Positions 39,862 through 44,142 of a stretch of 44,142 bases of DNA are shown here, in pieces (the first letter of the stretch is position 1; each line of letters begins with the position of its first letter). The DNA is from Actinomycetes bacterium. GTDB taxonomy: Bacteria; Actinomycetota; Acidimicrobiia; Acidimicrobiales; Palsa-688. Below the pieces are notes generated by a model that saw nothing but the letters and a program-made list of their open reading frames with translations, was not told where the DNA came from and did no database searches. The position numbers and the translations under genes are program-made. The stretch is taken from positions 1 to 44,142 of the forward strand of contig JAJYLA010000013.1 of NCBI GenBank assembly GCA_021788115.1. The letters are read 5' to 3'.

Positions 39862-41123
39862 CGGGCGAGGCGCGCCCGCAGCGCCTGGAAGGACGTGTAG
39901 TTGGCCACGACGTCAACGACGTCGCCGTCCACCGCGGCGATGGCGTCCACCGGGTCGGGGAGGCGGCGATGGTCGACCCCCGCGTAGCGCAGGCGGACGG
40001 CCAGGTCACGGCTGCGCTCGCCGGTGGCGACGACGACGCGGCCGCGCAGGCGCTCGAAGGGGACGTCCCACAGCCAGGAGGGGTCGCGGCCGTCGGCGAC
40101 CCGGGCGTTGATCGCCACGACCACGGGCGCCGGCGGCGGGCGCAGCACGTCGAGGGCCTCCAGCCATCCCGCCGGGTTCTTGGCGAGCAGGAGCCGGGCA
40201 CGGCGGCCGGCGGCGGCGACGGTGGCGTACCGGCCGGCGACCTCGGACACCGCGGACATCGCCGCGGCGGCCGTCGCCGGCTCGACGCCGAGGACGGACG
40301 CCACGGCGATCGCCACCGCAGCGTTGGCCCGGTTGGCGCGCCCCGGCAGCGCCAGGCGCAGCGAGACCCGCCACCCGCCCGGCCCCCGCACCTCCGCGCC
40401 GTCGAGGGTCACGTCGAGAGCCGGCCTCTGCAGGCCGCAGCTCGCGCAGCCCCAGGCGCGTCCGGCGCCGCCGAAGCGGATCCTCCCCCCGCAGCTCGGG
40501 CAGCCTGCCGCGTCGTCGGTCCACGGCTGGCCCGCCCCTATCCACACCACCTGCGGGCAGAGGGCAGCGCCCCACGCCACGAGGGGGTCGTCGGCGTTGG
40601 CGACCACGGTAACCCCCGGGCGGCCGTCGAGCGCCGCCCGCCAGGAGCCGGCGAGGCGGCGGACCTCGTTGTAGCGGTCCAGCTGGTCGCGACTGAGATT
40701 CAACAGCGCGACCGCCCGCGGCGCCGTCGCCTCCAGCACCCTGCCGAGCCAGGCCTCGTCCACCTCGAGCACGGCGGGCGCCCGGGGCGGGCCTCCGGCA
40801 AGGGCGGACGCCAGGCCGGGCGGGAGGTTGGCGCCGAGAGCGTTGCTGACCACCGGCGCGCGGGTCTCCAGGGCGGCGCGCAGCAGCGCGGTGGTGGTGG
40901 TCTTGCCGTTCGTTCCCGACACCAGGGCGATCGACCGGCCGGCGGCGAGGCGGGAGAGGGCGCGCCCGTCGACGGCGAGGATCGCCCGGCCGCCGACGAC
41001 GGAGCCGCCACCGCGGCCGAGCGCCCGCGACAGGCCCGACACCGCGGCCCCCACGCCGGCTGCGAACCGTGTACGCGCGGGAAGGGCCCCCTCGGGCGGC
41101 GTCAGGACGGAGGTGCGCGACAC
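39858..41123 (-). CDS. murT: MurT-type lipid II isoglutaminyl synthase subunit
   Basis: A 421-residue Mur-ligase-like protein. The ATP-binding loop is ALVSGTNGKTTTTALLRAAL (about 68-87), with VLEVDEAWLGRVLEAT and LLNLSRDQLDRYNEVRR. A four-Cys zinc ribbon (CPSCGG, then CASCG, about 211-233) is the insertion unique to MurT. The C-terminal DUF1727 part has LLLAKNPAGWLEALDVL, NARVADGRDPSWLWDV and VANYTSFQALR. It uses ATP to activate the D-Glu carboxyl group, and GatD supplies ammonia. First gene of the operon, transcribed away from the DoxX gene. Confidence 0.94.
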   Translation of the reverse strand: MSRTSVLTPPEGALPARTRFAAGVGAAVSGLSRALGRGGGSVVGGRAILAVDGRALSRLAAGRSIALVSGTNGKTTTTALLRAALETRAPVVSNALGANLPPGLASALAGGPPRAPAVLEVDEAWLGRVLEATAPRAVALLNLSRDQLDRYNEVRRLAGSWRAALDGRPGVTVVANADDPLVAWGAALCPQVVWIGAGQPWTDDAAGCPSCGGRIRFGGAGRAWGCASCGLQRPALDVTLDGAEVRGPGGWRVSLRLALPGRANRANAAVAIAVASVLGVEPATAAAAMSAVSEVAGRYATVAAAGRRARLLLAKNPAGWLEALDVLRPPPAPVVVAINARVADGRDPSWLWDVPFERLRGRVVVATGERSRDLAVRLRYAGVDHRRLPDPVDAIAAVDGDVVDVVANYTSFQALRARLAR

Positions 41124-41169
41124 GGTCGGCCCACGCTACCCGAGCCGCCAGAGGCGCTACGGTGGCCCC

Positions 41170-41733
41170 ATGGCGAAAGGATCCTCTGCCAGGCAGGCCC
41201 GGCGATCCGACGGCGCCGCCCTCCTGCTGCGCCTCGCAGTCGGACCGATGCTGTTCACGCACGGCTACAACAAGGTCTTCGGCCCGGGCGGCCTGCACGG
41301 CGCCACCCGATGGTTCGACGCTCTCGGGTTCAAACCGGCGAACGTGCACGCCCGGCTGGCGGCGGCGGTGGAGCTCGGCGCCGGCTCGCTGCTCACCGTC
41401 GGCGCCGCCAGCCCGCTGCCGGCGGCGGCCGCCATCGGGGTCATGACGACGGCGACGCTCACAGACCACAAGGGGAAGGGGTTCTTCGTCTTCAAGGGCG
41501 GCTGGGAGTACACGGCGCTCGTCGCGGTCGTGGCGAGCGCGATAGCCACCCTCGGCCCCGGGCGGTACTCGTGGGACGCCCTCCGCCGGCGCCAGCGCAG
41601 CGGGCTGCGCTGGGGGCTCCTCGCCGCCGCCCTCGGCGTGGGCGGCTCCGCGGCGGTTCTGGCGACGAGCTATCACCCCGAGGCCCCCGGCTCCCCGCCG
41701 GCCGCCGGGACGCCCGCCGGCGCCGAGGACTGA
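41170..41733 (+). CDS. DoxX family membrane protein
   Basis: A 187-residue protein. The DoxX signature LLLRLAVGPMLFTHGYNKVF is near the N-terminus, followed by GATRWFDALGFKPANVHARL and three more helices (VELGAGSLLTVGAASPLPAA, EYTALVAVVASAIATLGPGR, RWGLLAAALGVGGSAAVLAT). Members take part in redox or thiol stress at the membrane, but roles differ. The last 20 residues are Pro/Ala-rich. ATG 41170 is used. The next gene follows 18 bases after the stop on the same strand. Confidence 0.85.
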   Translation: MAKGSSARQARRSDGAALLLRLAVGPMLFTHGYNKVFGPGGLHGATRWFDALGFKPANVHARLAAAVELGAGSLLTVGAASPLPAAAAIGVMTTATLTDHKGKGFFVFKGGWEYTALVAVVASAIATLGPGRYSWDALRRRQRSGLRWGLLAAALGVGGSAAVLATSYHPEAPGSPPAAGTPAGAED

Positions 41734-41751
41734 GCCCGGCGGGGGGGAGGG

Positions 41752-42768
41752 GTGGCCGAGGACCCCGAGGGGGACCCCGTCGAGGTGAGCGCGGCGGGGC
41801 GCACCGTCGCGATCACCCACCCCGACAAGGTGCTCTTCCCCGGGTCGGGGCACACCAAGGCGGACCTGGTCGGCTATTACCAGGCGGTGGAGGCGCCCCT
41901 CCTGCGGGCCATGGGCGGCCGGCCGGTGCTCCTGCAGAGGTTCCCGCAGGGCGCGGGGGGACCGTCCTTTTTCCAGAAGAGAGTCCCCGAGCACCGGCCG
42001 CACTGGCTGCGCACGGTGGTGGTGTCCACCCCCAACGGGACGGCCTCCCGCGCGCTCGTCGCCGAGGACCTCGCCCACGTGCTGTGGGCGGTGAACCTCG
42101 CCTGCCTCGGCTTCCACGTGTGGCCGACCACCGCCGACGACCCCGACCACGCGGACGAGTTGCGCATCGACCTCGACCCCTCCCCCGGCGTCGACTTCGA
42201 GATGGTCCGCGAGGCGGCCCACGAGGTCGACGCCCTCCTCCGCTCCGCCGGCCTCGCCGGCTGGCCGAAGACGACCGGCAGCCGCGGCATCCACGTCTAC
42301 GTGCGCCTCGAGCCGGCGTGGTCGTCGCTCGAGGTGCGCGCCGCGGCCGTCGCCGTCGCGCGCGAGCTCGAGCGGCGGCGCCCGGATCTGATCACCGCCG
42401 CGTGGTGGAAGGAGCAGCGGGGGCGGCGGGTCTTCGTCGACTTCAACCAGAACGCCCGGCACAAGACGGTCTTCGGGGCGTGGTCGGTGCGGGCCCGCCC
42501 CGCCGGCCAGGTGTCCACCCCCTTCCGCTGGGACGAGCTCGCCTCGATCGACCCGGACGCGTGGACGCTGGCGAGCGTGCCGGCCCGGGTCGCCGCCGGC
42601 GGCGACCCGTGGGAGGCAGCGGCCCCCCAGTCGCTCGAGCCGCTCCTCGACCTCGCCCACCGCGACGCGGCCACCGGGATCCCCGACGCGCCCTGGCCGC
42701 CCGTGTACCCGAAGATGCCCGGCGAGCCGCCCCGCGTGGCGCCGAGCCGCGCCCGCAAGGTTCCCTAG
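41752..42768 (+). CDS. LigD-type polymerase-domain protein (no ligase or nuclease domain)
   Basis: A 338-residue archaeo-eukaryotic-primase-type polymerase as found in LigD. ITHPDKVLFPGSGHTKADLV opens the domain, LQRFPQGAGGPSFFQKRVPE follows, the catalytic acid pair is in LRIDLDPSPGVDFEMV, and KTTGSRGIHVYVRLEPAW and VFVDFNQNARHKTVFGAWSV with VSTPFRWDEL complete it. All catalytic motifs are present. It can add nucleotides or short RNA/DNA at breaks in end joining, but here lacks the fused ligase and phosphoesterase, so partners must be elsewhere. GTG 41752 is used. Its stop shares CTAG with the convergent coupling-ATPase gene. Confidence 0.9.
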   Translation: MAEDPEGDPVEVSAAGRTVAITHPDKVLFPGSGHTKADLVGYYQAVEAPLLRAMGGRPVLLQRFPQGAGGPSFFQKRVPEHRPHWLRTVVVSTPNGTASRALVAEDLAHVLWAVNLACLGFHVWPTTADDPDHADELRIDLDPSPGVDFEMVREAAHEVDALLRSAGLAGWPKTTGSRGIHVYVRLEPAWSSLEVRAAAVAVARELERRRPDLITAAWWKEQRGRRVFVDFNQNARHKTVFGAWSVRARPAGQVSTPFRWDELASIDPDAWTLASVPARVAAGGDPWEAAAPQSLEPLLDLAHRDAATGIPDAPWPPVYPKMPGEPPRVAPSRARKVP

Positions 42769-44142
42769 CCGCCGGCCCGGGCCCGCAGCCGCCGGTCGGC
42801 GAACCAGGGCCGCAGCCGGATCGCCACGGGCGGAAGGTGGCCGTAGACGAGGACCCCCTGGCCGGGGGCGATGCGCCGAAGCTCGTCGGTCGGGGCGAGG
42901 CGGCGGTAGGCGACGACCGTGGTGGCGGTGCGCCGGCCGTCGCGCAGGTCCCGGCTCAGGGTCTGCTCGGTGACCGCCTGCTCGCCGGCGAGCCCGGAGA
43001 CGAGGTCCAAGGTGGCCAGGTCGGAGACACCCGAGAGGATCAGCTTGGCCCGGTGGTTGTTGGCGATGGTGCGGGCCCTGTCGGCCCCGTAGCGGCTGGC
43101 GAGCTGCGCGAGGTCCTGGCAGACGGTCACGAGCTGCACGCCGAGGCCGGCGGCGGTCGAGGCGAGGGCGTCGAGGTCCCGGATCGGGGCGATGTTCGCG
43201 GCCTCGTCGAGGACGAGCAGGAGCGGCGGGTCGAGCGGGCGCCCGGCGCCGTTGGCCCGCCCGACCGCCGCCGCGACGACCGACGAGACGAGGGCGGCGA
43301 AGAGGCCCTGGACCCGGGTCTGTTCATGAGCGGGGCCGCACAGGTAGAGGGTGCCGCAACGCTCGAAGAGGGCGTCGATGTCGATGTCCGCCGCCGCGGT
43401 CGACGAAGCCACCACGGGGTCCTCGAAGGGGGCCAGGACCGTCTCGAGCGTGGTGGCCACCGAGCTGCGGATCCGCTCGTCGCGCGCCTCGCACGCGGCG
43501 AGGGCCAGCTCCGCCCCCGGTTCGGCGCACAGCTCGAGCAGGCGGCGGGGCTCGTCGAACTCGCCGGCGTCGGTCCAGCGGGCCACCTCCGCCATGGTGA
43601 AGCCGGCCCGGGCCGCCGCCAGGAGGAGCGGCGCAAGCTGCTTCGCGGCCGCGGCGTACCAGAACGCAGCGTCGGCCATGCCGGTGCGGGCGGGTGTGGC
43701 GTCGACCAGCCAGCCGGCGATCCGCTGCGCCGCCGACCAGTCGGCGCAGGCCCCGAGGGGTGTCCAGCGGGCGAGCGGCCTCAACCCCGACGTCCGGGTC
43801 GGGTCGAACACCCAGCACGGCCCGTCCCGGCAGCGCCAGGCCCTGCTGGCGCCGGCGAGGTCGTCTTTGACCGACGTCGCCACCACCGGGCCGCCCCACT
43901 CGAGAAGCGCCGGCACCGCCAGCCCCGACGTCTTCCCCGACTGGGTGGGCCCCACGACCAGCACGGAGTGGCGCCCCTCGGTGGCGACGAGCCGCCGGCC
44001 GGCGACCGCCGCGTAACCGAGCACCAGCCGCCCGCCGTCCGGCGCCCGCCGGGGCGGCCCGGCCCGGAGGGGGTGCAGGTCGCTCCGGGTGGCCCAGCGT
44101 GCCCCCCGCGCGCGGCGGGCGCGGCGGCCGGCGCCGAAGCGG
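42765..44142 (-). CDS. TraD/TraG-like conjugative coupling ATPase (5' end outside window)
   Basis: At least 459 residues, open to the right edge. Upstream of GTG 44024 the frame continues as RWATRSDLHPLRAGPPRRAP, the usual lead-in of this family, so the true start lies beyond 44142. Walker A is VLVVGPTQSGKTSGLAVPAL, VVATSVKDDLAGASRAWR follows, Walker B is LLLVLDEAANIAPIRDLDAL, and TVCQDLAQLASRYGADRART and AKLILSGVSDLATLDLVSGL are typical of VirD4/TraG-type coupling proteins of actinobacteria. Such proteins pump DNA to a type IV channel. Membrane helices would be in the missing N-terminal part. Overlaps the LigD-type gene by four bases. Confidence 0.85.
   Translation of the reverse strand, partial: RFGAGRRARRARGARWATRSDLHPLRAGPPRRAPDGGRLVLGYAAVAGRRLVATEGRHSVLVVGPTQSGKTSGLAVPALLEWGGPVVATSVKDDLAGASRAWRCRDGPCWVFDPTRTSGLRPLARWTPLGACADWSAAQRIAGWLVDATPARTGMADAAFWYAAAAKQLAPLLLAAARAGFTMAEVARWTDAGEFDEPRRLLELCAEPGAELALAACEARDERIRSSVATTLETVLAPFEDPVVASSTAAADIDIDALFERCGTLYLCGPAHEQTRVQGLFAALVSSVVAAAVGRANGAGRPLDPPLLLVLDEAANIAPIRDLDALASTAAGLGVQLVTVCQDLAQLASRYGADRARTIANNHRAKLILSGVSDLATLDLVSGLAGEQAVTEQTLSRDLRDGRRTATTVVAYRRLAPTDELRRIAPGQGVLVYGHLPPVAIRLRPWFADRRLRARAGG

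Noticed and set aside
40006-42660. Minus-strand open frame of 884 codons.
   Set aside because: Antisense of the DoxX and LigD-type genes plus an off-frame of murT.
1-44142. tRNA, rRNA and CRISPR arrays.
   Set aside because: No T-arm or anticodon-arm pattern, no rRNA-like block and no regularly spaced repeats were found by eye on either strand; a covariance-model scan would settle small RNAs.

Overview
The window is 44 kb of high-GC DNA from an actinobacterium. Supporting this: a mycothiol-type maleylpyruvate isomerase homologue, a DUF3040 membrane protein, MurT/GatD, a split PntAA/PntAB/PntB transhydrogenase, a polyphosphate-glucokinase-like ROK kinase, a stand-alone LigD polymerase-domain protein, many GTG starts and terminators without U-tracts. 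The order is not fixed by the sequence; an Acidimicrobiia-like lineage is a guess. No rRNA, tRNA or CRISPR array was seen.

Two regions with different character meet near 15.7-15.97 kb. Positions 1 to about 15,700 are accessory: visibly lower GC, genes on both strands, and many broken genes. Broken: a methyltransferase, an SCO6745-like regulator, an IS110 transposase remnant, a tyrosine-recombinase-like gene with two frameshifts and the small gene after it, a PIN toxin, and a fragment of a small DUF7660-like protein. Apparently intact: a pyridoxamine-phosphate-oxidase-like protein, a PadR-ABC export operon (2.9-6.6 kb), an excisionase-type HTH antitoxin, a mycothiol-dependent isomerase homologue, a Phd/VapC pair, a lipoprotein, and two divergent toxin-antitoxin-like modules (14.3-15.7 kb) whose toxins are homologous while their antitoxins belong to different folds. 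Twin palindromes exactly 27 bp apart precede two of the small-gene cassettes (1373-1417 and 15118-15158).

Positions 15,972 to the end look like core chromosome with intact, tightly packed genes. In order: a 1308-residue protein built like soluble adenylyl cyclase (two cyclase domains, NTPase, repeat region); a secreted protein convergent to it; a polar amino-acid ABC importer (ATPase, permease, lipoprotein); a SufR-like regulator; Hsp20; the pntAA-pntAB-pntB operon; a zinc alcohol dehydrogenase; a TIGR01777 epimerase; a CBS protein; seryl-tRNA synthetase; a cell-envelope glycosylation cluster (GT2, GtrA, GT-C membrane protein); a DUF3040 protein; a ROK kinase; murT-gatD-pncB; a DoxX protein; a LigD-type polymerase; and a TraD/TraG-like coupling ATPase that runs off the right edge.

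Functionally, pntAA/AB/B couples the proton gradient to NADPH supply. MurT/GatD amidates peptidoglycan precursors, and the pncB downstream in the same transcript salvages nicotinate for NAD. The ABC importer and the PadR-ABC exporter are self-contained transport units. The accessory part reads as a decaying island of mobile-element debris and small toxin-antitoxin-like cassettes next to a stable core.
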